The translations under genes and the position numbers were made by a program. From NCBI GenBank assembly GCA_009469675.1, contig SSSZ01000005.1, positions 1-64,000 of the forward strand: 64,000 nucleotides of DNA. Direction: 5' to 3'. This stretch comes from Azonexaceae bacterium (lineage in GTDB: Bacteria > Pseudomonadota > Gammaproteobacteria > Burkholderiales > Rhodocyclaceae). The notes below the pieces were generated by a model. It saw only the letters and a program-made list of their open reading frames with translations. It searched no databases and was not told the origin of the DNA. This document shows positions 54,320 to 64,000 of the stretch, in pieces (position 1 is the stretch's first letter; each line of letters begins with the position of its first letter).

Positions 54320-56083
54320 TTACATGGATTCGGGGCAGGTGACGCCGAGCAGCGCCATGCCGTTCCTGATGACCTGGCGGACCGCCGCGGCCAGGGCGAT
54401 GCGGGCGTCGCGCAGCGCCTCGTCCTCGACCAGCATGCGTTCGGCGTTGTACCAGCCGTGGAATTCGCCGGCCAGATCCTTGAGGTAGAAGGCGATCTGG
54501 TGGGGCGCCAGATCCCGGGCGGCAGCATTGACGATGTCGGCGAACTCGGCGAGCTTGTTGGCCAGGGCCAGTTCCCGCGGGTTGTCGAGGCGGCCCAGGT
54601 CGGCCTTGGCCAGGTCGGCGAGCTTGCCGCCCCACTGGCCGATGACCGAAGAGATGCGGGCGTGGGCGTACTGGATGTAATAGACCGGGTTCTCGTTGGT
54701 CTGGCTCTTGGCGAGATCGAGGTCGAAGTCCAGGTGCTGGTCGGATTTCCTCAGGGCGTAGAAGAAGCGGCAGGCGTCGTTGCCGACCTCGCCGCGCAGT
54801 TCGCGCAGGGTGACGAATTCACCGGAGCGGGTGGACATCGAAGCCTTCTGGCCGTTGCGGTAGAGCACGGCGAACTGGACGAGGGCGACTTCGAGTTTGC
54901 CGGTGTCGAGGCCGAGGGCGGCGATGGCGCCCTTGACCCGGGGGATGTAGCCGTGGTGGTCGGCGCCCCAGATGTTGATGACCTGGTCGAAGCCCCGCTC
55001 GTACTTGTTGAGGTGGTAGGCGATGTCGGAGGCGAAATAGGTGTAGAGGCCGTTCTCGCGCTGCACGACGCGGTCCTTCTCGTCGCCGAAGGCGGTGGAT
55101 TTGAACCACTTGGCGCCGTCCTGGAGGTAGAGGTGGCCGTTCCCTTCCAGGAGGTCGACGCAGCGGGCGACCAGCCCCGTGTCGTAAAGGGCTTTCTCCG
55201 AGAACCAGACGTCGAAATGGACGCCGAATTCCTCCAGGTCGGCGCGGCAGTCGGCCAGCTGTTCCGACAGGGCGTGCTGATGGACGTAGATCCAGTCGGG
55301 GCCGAGGAGATCCTTGGCGTTGGCGATCAGGGCGTCGAGGTGGAGTTCGCGCTGGTTCTTGGCCTCGTCGTCGGCACGGCCGGCTTCGGGCAGGCCGGGG
55401 GTGCCGTCGAGGACGGCGGCAGCCGGGCGCCAGTACTTGTCGCCGTGGGCCACCTGCATCTGGCGGGCCATTTCGCGCACGTAGTCGCCCTGGTAGCCGT
55501 TGGGCGGGAAAGGCAGGTCGACGCCGTTCAATTCCAGATAACGCAGCCAGGTGGATACGGCCAGGATATCCATCTGCCGTCCGGCGTCGTTGACGTAGTA
55601 CTCGCGGGTCACGTCCCAGCCGGCGAAGGCGAGCAGGCTGGAGAGCGAAGCCCCGTAGGCGGCGCCGCGCCCGTGGCCGACGTGAAGCGGCCCGGTGGGG
55701 TTGGCGGAAACGAACTCGACCTGGATCTTCCGGCCGCCGCCCAGGGCCGAGCGCCCGTAATTCTCGCCCGCCGCCAGGACGGCGGTCACCGCGGCGGTCT
55801 TGGCGGAGGAATCGAGGGTGAAATTGATGAAGCCGGCGCCGGCGATCTCGGCCTTCTTGACCAGCGTCGAAACCGGCAGTTCATTGACCAGCTGCTGGGC
55901 GATTTCCCGGGGATTCTTCTTGAGCGCCTTGGCCAGCTGCATTGCCAGGTTGGTGGCGAAGTCGCCGTGGGAGGCGTCCCGCGGGCGTTCGAGATGGATC
56001 GGGGTGGCGGTGGCGGCGGGGGCAACGCTGGCCAGGGATTGCTTGAGCAACTCGGCGAGCTGGGTCTTGACGTCTTGGGCCAT
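54320..56083 (-). CDS. argS: Arginyl-tRNA synthetase
   Basis: The 587-aa class I synthetase has HVGHGRGAAYG as its HIGH motif and MSTRSGEFVTL as the KMSKS-like region. A DALR anticodon domain is at the C-terminus (YNAERMLVEDEALRDARIAL). ATG at 56083 (MAQDVKTQ) fits; an in-frame ATG 21 bases upstream is less likely. A perfect TATAAT lies about 30 bases upstream. Confidence 0.97.
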   Translation of the reverse strand: MAQDVKTQLAELLKQSLASVAPAATATPIHLERPRDASHGDFATNLAMQLAKALKKNPREIAQQLVNELPVSTLVKKAEIAGAGFINFTLDSSAKTAAVTAVLAAGENYGRSALGGGRKIQVEFVSANPTGPLHVGHGRGAAYGASLSSLLAFAGWDVTREYYVNDAGRQMDILAVSTWLRYLELNGVDLPFPPNGYQGDYVREMARQMQVAHGDKYWRPAAAVLDGTPGLPEAGRADDEAKNQRELHLDALIANAKDLLGPDWIYVHQHALSEQLADCRADLEEFGVHFDVWFSEKALYDTGLVARCVDLLEGNGHLYLQDGAKWFKSTAFGDEKDRVVQRENGLYTYFASDIAYHLNKYERGFDQVINIWGADHHGYIPRVKGAIAALGLDTGKLEVALVQFAVLYRNGQKASMSTRSGEFVTLRELRGEVGNDACRFFYALRKSDQHLDFDLDLAKSQTNENPVYYIQYAHARISSVIGQWGGKLADLAKADLGRLDNPRELALANKLAEFADIVNAAARDLAPHQIAFYLKDLAGEFHGWYNAERMLVEDEALRDARIALAAAVRQVIRNGMALLGVTCPESM

Positions 56084-56111
56084 TGATTTTTGGCGAAAAA
56101 GCAAAGGGATG

Positions 56112-56117
56112 ATTATA
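56112..56117 (-). promoter_or_regulatory. -10 element upstream of argS
   Basis: The minus strand reads GCGTATAATCATC, a perfect sigma70 -10, 29 bases above the argS ATG. No good -35 lies 16-18 bases further, so an activator or a weak promoter is implied. A second TATAAT, on the plus strand at 56163-56168, faces no gene. Confidence 0.45.
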
Positions 56118-56178
56118 CGCTGGCCCTAGGCTCGCGCACGGCGCTCACCTATACTTGAGTGATATAATGCCGAATGGA

Positions 56179-58965
56179 TCAACGGGCCGCCTCCAGGCGC
56201 TCCAGTTCGTATCCTGCCGCCACGTGTTCTATATACACTGTGATTCCCTTGTCCCTGCAGTTGCGGAACGCGTTCTTCGCGTCCTCGGGGCGTCGATTGA
56301 CCAAGTGATGCTGGCCCACGAAAAACCATGCCTCCGCCAAGGTCATTTCGCGTTCGTCGCCTGATTTTCGATTGACTGCGGAAATCAGGTCATCCGGCGT
56401 CAGCGCCCCAGCGAACATTGCAAGCCCCTGACTTGGCCACGGCGCATCGAGCGATTCGCGTCCCTGCTTGGTCAAAGTGTCTGGCAGTGGTCGCCCGAGC
56501 CTCTGCAGGGTCCATGCCCACCAGATTTTGGCGTAAACTTGGTCAGCTTCCTGCTGAGCGTTCTCGACAGCCTTGGCGAAGTCTTGTGCTGCCTGTTCCA
56601 GGTGCCCGAGGTAGAAACGTGCATGGCCGCGCCGGTAATGGGTCATGAAGGGATCCGCCCCTAATGAGAGCGCCTTGGTATAGTCGGAGACAGCCTTCCC
56701 GAAGCGCCCGCTTGCGAATCCAAGATTTCCCCGGCACATCCATGAGCGCGGCATGGCCGGTCCAACTCGGACCGCTTCCTCGGCATCGGGTATGCCTTCG
56801 GTCGACCGTTCCAGGTCAGCCAGGGTTTCCGCCCGGCTGCAAAGTGCTTCGACTAAATCATCATCCTTGAGTCGATTTGCCTTGATGACACGGTCCACGT
56901 TCTCCCATTGCCTTGTCAGTCGCACTTTGAGCGACTCCTGCAACGAAGATGCGAACAACCCAACCGACTTGATCGAATTTCTGTCGACCATCACCACGCC
57001 GCCAACCGCCTTGTTCAAATTCTTGATGTCGTCGGAGAATTGCTGAACTCTGGCCGCCGGGACTTCGGCGCTACGGGAACTAAAAGACACTGTCACTTGC
57101 GTCTTGTTTCCCCGGAAGCTCTTGGCCACGGTAGCCTCGAACTGGTCGCCGCGCACCCGCTGCAAGCTGGGATCCTGCAGGACGCTAACTGCCTCAGGCC
57201 AGTCGACGTTCAATTGGTACCGCGCCTCGTAGGGCACTGCTTGGGCCGCCAGCGGATAGCTGCGAACAAGTTTATCCGGTACGTTGAAAATGCCGCGCAA
57301 ATTCGCCGGAAAGAACCCTAATGCCCAGGCTTTGTCCGCCTCTTGCGTCAACTTTGGGATGGTATAACGCGCCTTGAAGGTGATTGCATTGATTTCCAGG
57401 TCGTCCTCGAATACTGGGTCGCCGGATAGCACAGCGCCGTTGTATTGGCGCTCGTAGTTGCCCATAGCCAATTTTCGTAATTGCTCTGGCGTTTGTTGGG
57501 CGATTAGCAGACGAATCCGGTCGGCGCCGTTGCCATGCCATACCTGCTTGACTTGCAGGGTACCGGCAGCGCCCATTTCCTTGACTGTGAACTCCTCGAA
57601 CAGTTCGACCTGCACTAGATCCCGAATCCCGGGCTGGCTTACAGTCTCCAAGTTCTTGGTAGAAGGTGCGATGACAAGGACTTCCGAACCCTCGACGTAG
57701 GGACCGAGTCGATCAAGTGCGCCGGATTGGGGCTGCGCAGCAGGGTCGAGGTAATAGTCGCGATTGTTTACGCGCACCCGGACTATGGCGTGGTCAAAGG
57801 CATCGGGCGCCGGCAACATCTTTGCCGGCACCTTCGGCGCCCGTAGCGACGCAAAGACTGGATCGGCCTCGACACCCAATTCACGTAGCATGGCGACCAG
57901 CAGGTAAGTCTTGTCCTTGCAATCCCCGTAGCGCCGGGCGAGAACCTGGGTCGGTGGGTAGGGACGATGCGAGCTCTCGCCCAGGGATACCGAGAAGTAG
58001 CGTATTTCCCCTTGCACCCAGCGCAGAGCCGCCGCAATGCGCGCTTCGGCGGACGACAGCTTGCGAAGTCTGGTGACCTGCTGGACAGCCTCCTCAGGTA
58101 AGGCAACTGGGGTTTCGAACAAACGCATGGCCCATCGATTGACTTCTGCCCAATCAGCGTATTCCGAAAACTGGATCATGCGGGCTGGCAAGTAATCGAC
58201 GGGAATGAAGGGTTCGAAGGTCAAACCCTCGATACCACGCTCCTCGAATTCAACCAGGCGCTCACCCTTGAAATCGCTTACCTTCGGCTCTATCGAGATA
58301 GGACGAAAGTCGCCCAGCAGCCGCCAGCGCAATGCCCGCTCGGATGGGTGCAGCACGGATACCCGGCGCAATTCAATGGGATCCCCCTGATCCCAACCGG
58401 CGAAATCGCTGAATCTTCCTTCAAAAATGGGGTTCTGACCTTCAACGCTGTATTGGATTTCCAAGGAATCGCCGACCCGGACATCGTCGAGTAAGATGGC
58501 TACGGTTACTGTGCCGCCATAGACACCTTGCTCCAAGCGCCCTTCCCGTTGGAGGAAGCGAACACTCACCTCGCGGGTTCGGTCGATGACCCGATCGCCG
58601 CGGAGCAACCGAACTGAATGCAGACTAAGCTTCTGGTACTGCGGTACAAACTGCAGTTGAATCTGACCAATGGCTCCCAGCACCGATGCATCGTTGGCCT
58701 GGATCACTTTATTGACGTACACCGTTGGTGTCGGAGCCATCTTGAACTGCGTGTCGTGCAAACGAATCACCACCGGACTCAACCGCTTGGTTGGCAGCGG
58801 TGCCAGTGGCCGCACCCATGAGGGCAGCGCTGCTCCCCGCACGAACCGGTCGGAAGACATGTTGATTTCCGCGCCATCGACAACCGGCTCAGCCATGACA
58901 TCAGCGATCGACCACCCTGCCAGTAGTAGGCACAACATTGCTAGAAAACGCCCCACGCCACGCAT
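56179..58965 (-). CDS. DUF3857/transglutaminase-like protein with TPR repeats
   Basis: The 928-aa protein has a signal peptide (MRGVGRFLAMLCLLLAGWSI), a beta-rich DUF3857-type domain, then a transglutaminase-like domain. The likely catalytic Cys is in RYGDCKDKTYLLVAM, the His in DAFDHAIVRV and the Asp in YYLDPAAQ. After another beta-rich part come TPR-like repeats (WMCRGNLGFASGRFGKAVSDY, THYRRGHARFYLGHLEQAAQDF). It is probably periplasmic or surface associated. AAGGAG precedes the ATG at 58965. Codon use is clearly less GC-rich than argS and ubiB on either side, suggesting later acquisition. Function is unknown; protein or peptide cross-linking or cleavage is only a family-based possibility. 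Confidence 0.8.
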   Translation of the reverse strand: MRGVGRFLAMLCLLLAGWSIADVMAEPVVDGAEINMSSDRFVRGAALPSWVRPLAPLPTKRLSPVVIRLHDTQFKMAPTPTVYVNKVIQANDASVLGAIGQIQLQFVPQYQKLSLHSVRLLRGDRVIDRTREVSVRFLQREGRLEQGVYGGTVTVAILLDDVRVGDSLEIQYSVEGQNPIFEGRFSDFAGWDQGDPIELRRVSVLHPSERALRWRLLGDFRPISIEPKVSDFKGERLVEFEERGIEGLTFEPFIPVDYLPARMIQFSEYADWAEVNRWAMRLFETPVALPEEAVQQVTRLRKLSSAEARIAAALRWVQGEIRYFSVSLGESSHRPYPPTQVLARRYGDCKDKTYLLVAMLRELGVEADPVFASLRAPKVPAKMLPAPDAFDHAIVRVRVNNRDYYLDPAAQPQSGALDRLGPYVEGSEVLVIAPSTKNLETVSQPGIRDLVQVELFEEFTVKEMGAAGTLQVKQVWHGNGADRIRLLIAQQTPEQLRKLAMGNYERQYNGAVLSGDPVFEDDLEINAITFKARYTIPKLTQEADKAWALGFFPANLRGIFNVPDKLVRSYPLAAQAVPYEARYQLNVDWPEAVSVLQDPSLQRVRGDQFEATVAKSFRGNKTQVTVSFSSRSAEVPAARVQQFSDDIKNLNKAVGGVVMVDRNSIKSVGLFASSLQESLKVRLTRQWENVDRVIKANRLKDDDLVEALCSRAETLADLERSTEGIPDAEEAVRVGPAMPRSWMCRGNLGFASGRFGKAVSDYTKALSLGADPFMTHYRRGHARFYLGHLEQAAQDFAKAVENAQQEADQVYAKIWWAWTLQRLGRPLPDTLTKQGRESLDAPWPSQGLAMFAGALTPDDLISAVNRKSGDEREMTLAEAWFFVGQHHLVNRRPEDAKNAFRNCRDKGITVYIEHVAAGYELERLEAAR

Positions 58966-59094
58966 CGACGATTCTCCTTCTATGATAGGCAGGCCACCCA
59001 TGCCATTGGCCTAGTGATGGATTGTAGCCGCGCCACGCTTCCCCTGTCTTTGGTTTGTGCGTAGACTTTGTCGTTTTTGCTACCAGGTCTCCCC

Positions 59095-60624
59095 TTGCGC
59101 CTTTTCCGCCTCCTCAAGATCGCCTCCGTCGCCAGCCGTTACGGCCTCGACGAGATGGTGCTCGAACACGAGCCGAGCGGGCGCCTGGTGCGGTTCGCCA
59201 ACGCCCTGCAGTTCTGGCGCGATCTTTCGGCGCCGCGGGCCGTGCGGCTGCGCCTGGCCCTGGAGGAACTGGGGCCGATTTTCGTCAAGTTCGGCCAGGT
59301 GTTGTCCACCCGCCGCGATCTCATCCCCATGGATATCGCCGACGAGTTGGCCAAGCTCCAGGACCGGGTGCCGCCTTTCGAATCCCACCTTGCCCTGGCG
59401 GAAATCGAAAAGGCCTACGGCCGCTCCGCCTCCGAGGTCTTTGCCGAATTCGATCCAGTGCCGGTGGCCTCGGCCTCCATCGCCCAGGTACACTTTGCCC
59501 GCCTCAAGACCGAGGACGGCGGCCACGACGTGGCGGTCAAGGTGCTGCGGCCCAACATGCATGGCGTCATCGGCCACGACCTGGCGCTCCTCGACACCTT
59601 GGCCTTGCTGCTGGAAAAACTGTGGTCCGACGGCAAGCGCCTGAAACCCCGGGAAGTGGTTGCCGAGTTCGCCAAATACCTCTACGACGAACTCGATCTC
59701 ATGCGCGAAGCGGCCAACGCCTCGCAACTGCGGCGCAATTTCGCCGAATCCGACCTGCTCATCGTGCCCGAGGTCCACTGGGACTGGTGTACATCGACCG
59801 TCATGGTCATGGAGCGCATGCAGGGCACGCCGATCTCCCAGATCGACCGACTGCGGGAGCAGAACATCGACCTCTCGCGGCTCTCCGCCGCCGGCGTCGA
59901 GATCTTCTTCACCCAGGTCTTCCGCGACGGCTTCTTCCACGCCGACATGCACCCCGGCAACATCTTCGTCCATGCCGACGGCCGCTACATCGCCCTCGAT
60001 TTCGGCATCGTCGGCACCCTCACCGATTCCGACAAGAACTACCTGGCGCAGAATTTCCTCGCCTTCTTCCGCCGCGACTACAAACGGGTCGCCGAGGCCC
60101 ACATCGAATCCGGCTGGGCGCCCAAGGATACCCGGGTCGACGAATTCGAGGCCGCCATCCGCGCCGTCTGCGAACCCATTTTCGACCGCCCCCTCAAGGA
60201 AATCTCCTTCGGCCGGGTGCTCCTGCGCCTCTTCCAGACCTCGCGCCGCTTCAACGTCGAGATCCAGCCGCAACTGGTGATGTTGCAGAAAACCCTCCTC
60301 AACATCGAAGGCCTGGGCCGCCAGCTCGACCCCGACCTCGACCTGTGGAAAACCGCCAAGCCTTTCCTGGAGCGCTGGATGAGCGAACAGGTGGGCTGGC
60401 GCGGCCTGCTCCGCACCTTCAAGCAGGAAGCCCCCTACCTCGCCCGGACCCTGCCGCAACTGCCGCGCCTGGTGCACCAGTCCCTGGCCCAGCCCGCCAA
60501 AACCGACCTGCAACCGCAACTGGAACGCCTGATCGCCGAACAGCAACGGCAGAACCGCTGGCTGACCATCATCGCCGTGTTGCTGGCGATTGTTGCCGGC
60601 GGCGTGTTATCGCGGCTTTATTAA
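59095..60624 (+). CDS. ubiB: UbiB-family atypical kinase for ubiquinone synthesis
   Basis: This protein (509 aa from the TTG at 59095) has the UbiB marks: KxGQ motif [15 protein letters not shown], the alanine-rich ASASIAQVH in place of the glycine loop, [19 protein letters not shown] and [10 protein letters not shown]. Two hydrophobic C-terminal segments anchor it ([20 protein letters not shown]). The family usually begins RLFRLLKI, so TTG at 59095 was preferred to a TTG at 59068. Its last 18 bases overlap the convergent MFS gene. Confidence 0.9.
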   Translation: MRLFRLLKIASVASRYGLDEMVLEHEPSGRLVRFANALQFWRDLSAPRAVRLRLALEELGPIFVKFGQVLSTRRDLIPMDIADELAKLQDRVPPFESHLALAEIEKAYGRSASEVFAEFDPVPVASASIAQVHFARLKTEDGGHDVAVKVLRPNMHGVIGHDLALLDTLALLLEKLWSDGKRLKPREVVAEFAKYLYDELDLMREAANASQLRRNFAESDLLIVPEVHWDWCTSTVMVMERMQGTPISQIDRLREQNIDLSRLSAAGVEIFFTQVFRDGFFHADMHPGNIFVHADGRYIALDFGIVGTLTDSDKNYLAQNFLAFFRRDYKRVAEAHIESGWAPKDTRVDEFEAAIRAVCEPIFDRPLKEISFGRVLLRLFQTSRRFNVEIQPQLVMLQKTLLNIEGLGRQLDPDLDLWKTAKPFLERWMSEQVGWRGLLRTFKQEAPYLARTLPQLPRLVHQSLAQPAKTDLQPQLERLIAEQQRQNRWLTIIAVLLAIVAGGVLSRLY

Positions 60625-61779
60625 AACCACCGGCAGCAAGAGAAAAGCCGCCAGGGCGCTGAGTCCGGCGGCAGAGGCGAAGGCGACGGCGGCGCCGGCG
60701 GCCTGCCACAGACCGCCAAAAAGAAGCCCGCCGGGCAGGGCGACTGCCCCGACCACGGCGTTGTACCAGCCAAAGGCGGTGCCTCGCTGGTCGGGGCCGG
60801 CTAGTTCGCCGATCAGCGCCCGTTCTGCCCCCTCGCCCAGGCCGGCCAGGAGGCCGTAGGCCAGCCCGGCGGCCCACAGGCCGGCCAGGGTGGCGGGCAG
60901 CGCCAGGAACGCGAAAGCGACGGCGAAGGCCAGCCAGGCCAGTCCGGTGGTCCGCCCATGGCCGAGGCGGTCGGAAAGGCCGCCGCCCAGCCAGGCGGCA
61001 AGCGCTTTCATGGCGCTCAAGGCGGCCCACAGGAGGAGAAGTTCGGCGACGCCGCCGCCCAGTTCGTGGCCGCGCAGGACGACGAAGGTTTCCGACGCCC
61101 GGGCCAGGGTAAACAGACCGACTAGGGGCAGCACCCGCCGCAATTCCGGGGCGAGGCTGCGCCAGATGAGGGGCGGCGCGGCGGTCCGGGGCGGTTCGGC
61201 GGCGGGGCGGTCGGCGATGCCGAAGGCGACGAGCAGGGCGGCGAGGACGCCGGGAACGGCGGAGACGAGGATCACCCCGGCCAGAGAAAGGGGCGTCCAG
61301 GCGAGGCAGGCGGCGGCAAAGAGGGCGCCGGCCATGGCGCCGCCGTTGTCCATGGCGCGGTGGAAGCCGTAGGCCCGGCCGCGGATTTCCGGGGTGGTGG
61401 CATCGGCGAGGAGGGCGTCGCGAGGCGCGGTGCGCAGGCCCTTGCCGACCCGGTCGAGGCTTCTGAGCGCCGCCACCGCCGGCCAGCTGCCGGCGATCCC
61501 GAGCAGGGGCCGGACCAGGTTGGACAGCCCGTAGCCGGCCAGGACGAAGGGCTTGCGCCGCCCGCCCCAGAGGTCGGAACGCCGGCCGGCCCAGAGCTTG
61601 AGGGCGGCGGCGACGGCGTCGGCCAGACCCTCGATGGCGCCCAGCACAACCGGGCCGGCCCCGAGGACAGCGGCGAGCAGCACGGGAATGAGCGGGGTGA
61701 CCATCTCGGAAGCCAGGTCGTTGCAGAAGCTGACGCCGCCGAGAACGAGGACGGTGCGGGGCAGGCGGCGGGCAGGCAT
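60607..61779 (-). CDS. MFS transporter
   Basis: The 390-aa protein has about 12 hydrophobic segments and MFS loop signatures ([38 protein letters not shown]). [19 protein letters not shown] near the start is typical of a subgroup with no firm substrate. It converges on ubiB (18-bp stop overlap) and lies 9 bases after pncC. Confidence 0.82.
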   Translation of the reverse strand: MPARRLPRTVLVLGGVSFCNDLASEMVTPLIPVLLAAVLGAGPVVLGAIEGLADAVAAALKLWAGRRSDLWGGRRKPFVLAGYGLSNLVRPLLGIAGSWPAVAALRSLDRVGKGLRTAPRDALLADATTPEIRGRAYGFHRAMDNGGAMAGALFAAACLAWTPLSLAGVILVSAVPGVLAALLVAFGIADRPAAEPPRTAAPPLIWRSLAPELRRVLPLVGLFTLARASETFVVLRGHELGGGVAELLLLWAALSAMKALAAWLGGGLSDRLGHGRTTGLAWLAFAVAFAFLALPATLAGLWAAGLAYGLLAGLGEGAERALIGELAGPDQRGTAFGWYNAVVGAVALPGGLLFGGLWQAAGAAVAFASAAGLSALAAFLLLPVVLIKPR

Positions 61780-61788
61780 GGCGGCCGG

Positions 61789-62301
61789 TCAGGCCGTCAC
61801 CGGGGTGGCGTCGAGCCGCTCGATCAGGCCGGCCAGGGCGTGGCGGGCCGACTGGCTGCGCACCGCGGCGCGGTCGCCGGCGAAATGGCAGGTCTGGGCC
61901 TCGCAGCCACCGTCCTTCTGCGCCCAGGCGAAACACACCGTGCCCACTGGTTTTTCCTCCGTGCCGCCGGTGGGGCCGGCGATGCCGGTGACGGCGACGG
62001 CCCAGTCGGCCCGGCTGCGGGCCAGCGCCCCCTGGGCCATGGCCCGGGCGGTCGGTTCGGAAACCGCGCCGTGGCGGGTCAGAGTGCTGCCGGGCACGGC
62101 GAGAAGCTCTTCCTTGGCGGCGTTGGAGTAGGTGACGAAGCCGCGGTCGAACCAGGCCGAACTGCCGGCCACCGCCGTCACCGCCTGGGCCACCCAGCCG
62201 CCGGTGCACGATTCGGCGGCGGCCAACTCCTCGCCCCGGGCCAGCAGGCGGCGGCCGACTTCGCCGGCGAGGGCTTCGAGTTCGGCCTGGGCGATGCTCA
62301 C
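61789..62301 (-). CDS. pncC: PncC/CinA C-terminal family nicotinamide-nucleotide amidase
   Basis: This 170-aa protein has the CinA C-terminal motif AAAESCTGGWVAQAVTAVAG and VTGIAGPTGGTEEKPVGTVCF. The family deamidates NMN in the pyridine nucleotide cycle. No N-terminal MoeA-like CinA domain is attached. It overlaps moeA by 4 bp. Confidence 0.9.
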   Translation of the reverse strand: MSIAQAELEALAGEVGRRLLARGEELAAAESCTGGWVAQAVTAVAGSSAWFDRGFVTYSNAAKEELLAVPGSTLTRHGAVSEPTARAMAQGALARSRADWAVAVTGIAGPTGGTEEKPVGTVCFAWAQKDGGCEAQTCHFAGDRAAVRSQSARHALAGLIERLDATPVTA

Positions 62302-63545
62302 AGGAGGCCCTCGAAGAGCTGCACGTCCACCGGGTCGCCGGCGGCGACGCTGGCCGCTTCTTCAGGCAGGACGATGAAGCAGTTGGCTTCCGACATCGAA
62401 CGCAGCACCCCCGACCCCTGCAGGGCGAAGGGGCGGACCTGCCAGCCGCCGTCGGCCGCCGCCCCCACCCGGCCCCGCAGGAATTCTCGCCGGCCGGGTT
62501 GCTTCTTGATGGCTTCGCGGCAGACCGCCTTGAGGAGCGGGCGTTCGGGCAGCGGGTCGACGCCCGCAAGGCGCAGCAGGGCGTCGAGGGCGAACTGGGT
62601 GTAGCTCACCATCACCGCCACCGGGTTGCCCGGCAGGCCGAACAGCCAGGCCTTGCCGATGCGGCCGAAGGCCATGGGGCGGCCGGGTTTGATGTCGAGT
62701 TTCCAGAAATGGACCTGGCCCAGACGGGCCAGGATTTCCCGGACGAAATCGGCCTCCCCCACCGAGACGCCGCCGCTGGTCAGCACCACATCGGCGGCAG
62801 CGGCGGCTTCGCCGAGGGCGGCTTCAAGGTCTTGCGGCCGGTCGCGGACGACGCCGAGGTCGATGATCTCGGCTCCGAGCTGGGTGAGGAGGCCGAACAG
62901 GGTGTAGCGGTTGCTGTCGTAGATCTGCCCCGGCGCCAGGGGCTGGCCGATCGAGGCCAACTCGTCGCCAGTGGAAAAGAACGCCACCTTGAGGCGGCGG
63001 CGCACCGTCACCTCGGCGATGCCGAGCGACCCGATCAACCCCAGTTCGGCGGCGCCGATGCGCTTGCCGGCGGCCAGCGCCACCTGCCCCCGGGCCAGGT
63101 CTTCGCCGGCCAGCCGGGTGTTGGCGCCCGGCTTCTGGCCGGCGGGGACGATCACCGTGTCCCCCTCCTGCCGCGCCACTTCCTGCACCACGACGGTATC
63201 GGCGCCGGCCGGCAGCACGGCGCCGGTCATGATGCGCACCGCCTGGCCCGTCCCGACGAGGCCGGAAAAGGCCCGCCCGGCCCAGGCGGTTCCCACCACC
63301 TGGAGCCGGGTTTCGCCTTCGCCGGCAAGGCTGTCGGCGCGCAGGGCGTAGCCGTCCATGGCGGAATTGTCGTGGGCCGGCACGTCGTGGGGGGCGACGA
63401 TGGGGGCGGCCAGGATGCGGCCCAGGGCTTCGCGCAGCGGCAGGACTTCCCGGCCGGTCACCGGTGCCACGGCGGCCAGGAGGTGCTGCCGGGCTTCCTG
63501 GGCGGAGAGGGCGGCCGGACTGGAGGACGAAGGGGGCGTATTCAT
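62298..63545 (-). CDS. moeA: MoeA, molybdopterin molybdenumtransferase
   Basis: The 415-aa protein has AHDNSAMDGYALRAD, GTGQAVRIMTGAVLPAGADTVV (adjoining family blocks), TSGGVSVGEADFVRE and FGLPGNPVAVMVSY. It inserts Mo into molybdopterin, needed for NapA in this window. The ATG at 63545 overlaps the stop of the glyoxalase-like gene (ATGA). Confidence 0.95.
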   Translation of the reverse strand: MNTPPSSSSPAALSAQEARQHLLAAVAPVTGREVLPLREALGRILAAPIVAPHDVPAHDNSAMDGYALRADSLAGEGETRLQVVGTAWAGRAFSGLVGTGQAVRIMTGAVLPAGADTVVVQEVARQEGDTVIVPAGQKPGANTRLAGEDLARGQVALAAGKRIGAAELGLIGSLGIAEVTVRRRLKVAFFSTGDELASIGQPLAPGQIYDSNRYTLFGLLTQLGAEIIDLGVVRDRPQDLEAALGEAAAAADVVLTSGGVSVGEADFVREILARLGQVHFWKLDIKPGRPMAFGRIGKAWLFGLPGNPVAVMVSYTQFALDALLRLAGVDPLPERPLLKAVCREAIKKQPGRREFLRGRVGAAADGGWQVRPFALQGSGVLRSMSEANCFIVLPEEAASVAAGDPVDVQLFEGLL

Positions 63546-64000
63546 AACTGACGAATCCCAAGAGGAGTTTGAAAGGTGGCCACCAGGTGCGGCGGCTCGT
63601 CGCCGGCGGGCGGGGCCACGGCAAAATCGCCGCTGAAACCGATGGCGGCAAGGGTCGTACGGACGCCCGCCGGCTCCCGGTGAAAGCCCTGCAGGGCGAC
63701 GAGCGAGCAGCCCCGCTCCGGCAGCGCGGCGGCGGGGTGGACGCCGGGCGGCCATTGGATGAGCATGGGCAAGACCCCGTCGTGGGGCGCCCGGCCCGAT
63801 TCAGGGATGCCGATCCGCCATTCCAGGGCACCCCGGGTCATGGTCCGCACCGTGCCGAGGGAAACGGGCGAGGCGGCGATGGCGGCGTGGATGTCGTCGC
63901 AGCGTGCCACCCAGGCGGCGAGGCGGGGTGAAGCGCCGGCCCCCAGGCGGTCGAGATCGAACCAGCGGCGGTGGGCGGGGGCCGGCGCCGCCGGGTCGAC
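63542..64000 (-). CDS. Glyoxalase-like (VOC fold) protein, partial
   Basis: The 152 visible C-terminal residues (the start lies beyond the right edge) read HRRWFDLDRLGAGASPRLAAW, then WRIGIPESGRAPHDGVLPMLIQW and HPAAALPERGCSL. This is the pattern of the glyoxalase-like domain family with a VOC fold. Its enzyme activity is unknown. It is coupled to moeA by a 4-bp overlap. Confidence 0.7.
   Translation of the reverse strand, partial: VDPAAPAPAHRRWFDLDRLGAGASPRLAAWVARCDDIHAAIAASPVSLGTVRTMTRGALEWRIGIPESGRAPHDGVLPMLIQWPPGVHPAAALPERGCSLVALQGFHREPAGVRTTLAAIGFSGDFAVAPPAGDEPPHLVATFQTPLGIRQL

Overview
The window is a GC-rich bacterial chromosome segment, about two-thirds G+C by eye. Gene content and order suggest a betaproteobacterium, probably of the Rhodocyclales (Dechloromonas, Azonexus or Accumulibacter type). 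The reasons are the yicC-gmk-rpoZ-spoT and dsbA-SPOR-argS blocks, a periplasmic nitrate reductase that uses NapGH rather than NapC, and a full hup/hyp/hoxX hydrogenase accessory set beside a HupUV sensor. This placement is an inference from gene content, not from a marker gene. I see no tRNA, rRNA or CRISPR array, and no stretch over 300 bases lacks a gene.

Layout. 1-2.3 kb: lower-GC accessory DNA with the tail of an antitoxin-like gene, a PIN-domain protein, an unknown gene, a decayed P2-type phage replication gene and an 11-bp tandem repeat. 2.3-19.7 kb: one long minus-strand hydrogenase region. Downstream to upstream it holds hupV-hupU (H2 sensor), hoxA, hoxX, hypE, an HEAGH membrane protein, a 45-aa ORF, hypD, hypC, hypF, hypB, hypA, hupK, hupJ, hupI, hupH, hupG, hupF, then broken hupD, hupL and hupS. 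Its only plus-strand gene is a 72-aa protein between hoxX and hypE. 19.7-23.4 kb: a 5'-truncated hybrid kinase coupled to a REC-PAS-GGDEF-EAL protein. 23.6-30.8 kb: cytochrome c maturation operon ccmABCDEFGHI plus napF. 31.0-36.3 kb: napDAGHB on the minus strand. 36.4-46.9 kb: housekeeping genes (tatD, dadA, spoT, rpoZ, gmk, yicC, a Ser/Thr kinase and PP2C phosphatase pair, rph, rdgB, hemW). 47.0-50.5 kb: small unknown genes, a broken regulator-kinase pair, ychJ and rdgC. 50.5-64 kb: trmB, thiG, thiS, an SDR, dsbA, a SPOR protein, argS, a DUF3857/transglutaminase/TPR protein, ubiB, an MFS transporter, pncC, moeA and a partial glyoxalase-like gene.

How the genes fit together. The anaerobic respiration genes are linked: ccm makes the c-type haems that NapB needs, moeA supports the molybdenum cofactor of NapA, and both the ccm and nap promoter regions carry FNR-type palindromes at promoter-like spacing. 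The hup/hyp genes would build an H2-oxidising, membrane-bound NiFe hydrogenase. HoxX would supply the active-site CO in air, and HupUV with HoxA would sense H2.

Most striking: the catalytic hydrogenase genes are destroyed by two clean deletions while every accessory and sensor gene looks intact. One deletion fuses the first 70 codons of hupL in frame to hupD. The other joins the 3' part of hupS to the 3' part of a divergent hybrid kinase gene. A third deletion of the same style fuses a response regulator to a histidine kinase near 47.95 kb. Whether these are real genomic deletions or assembly collapses must be settled from reads.
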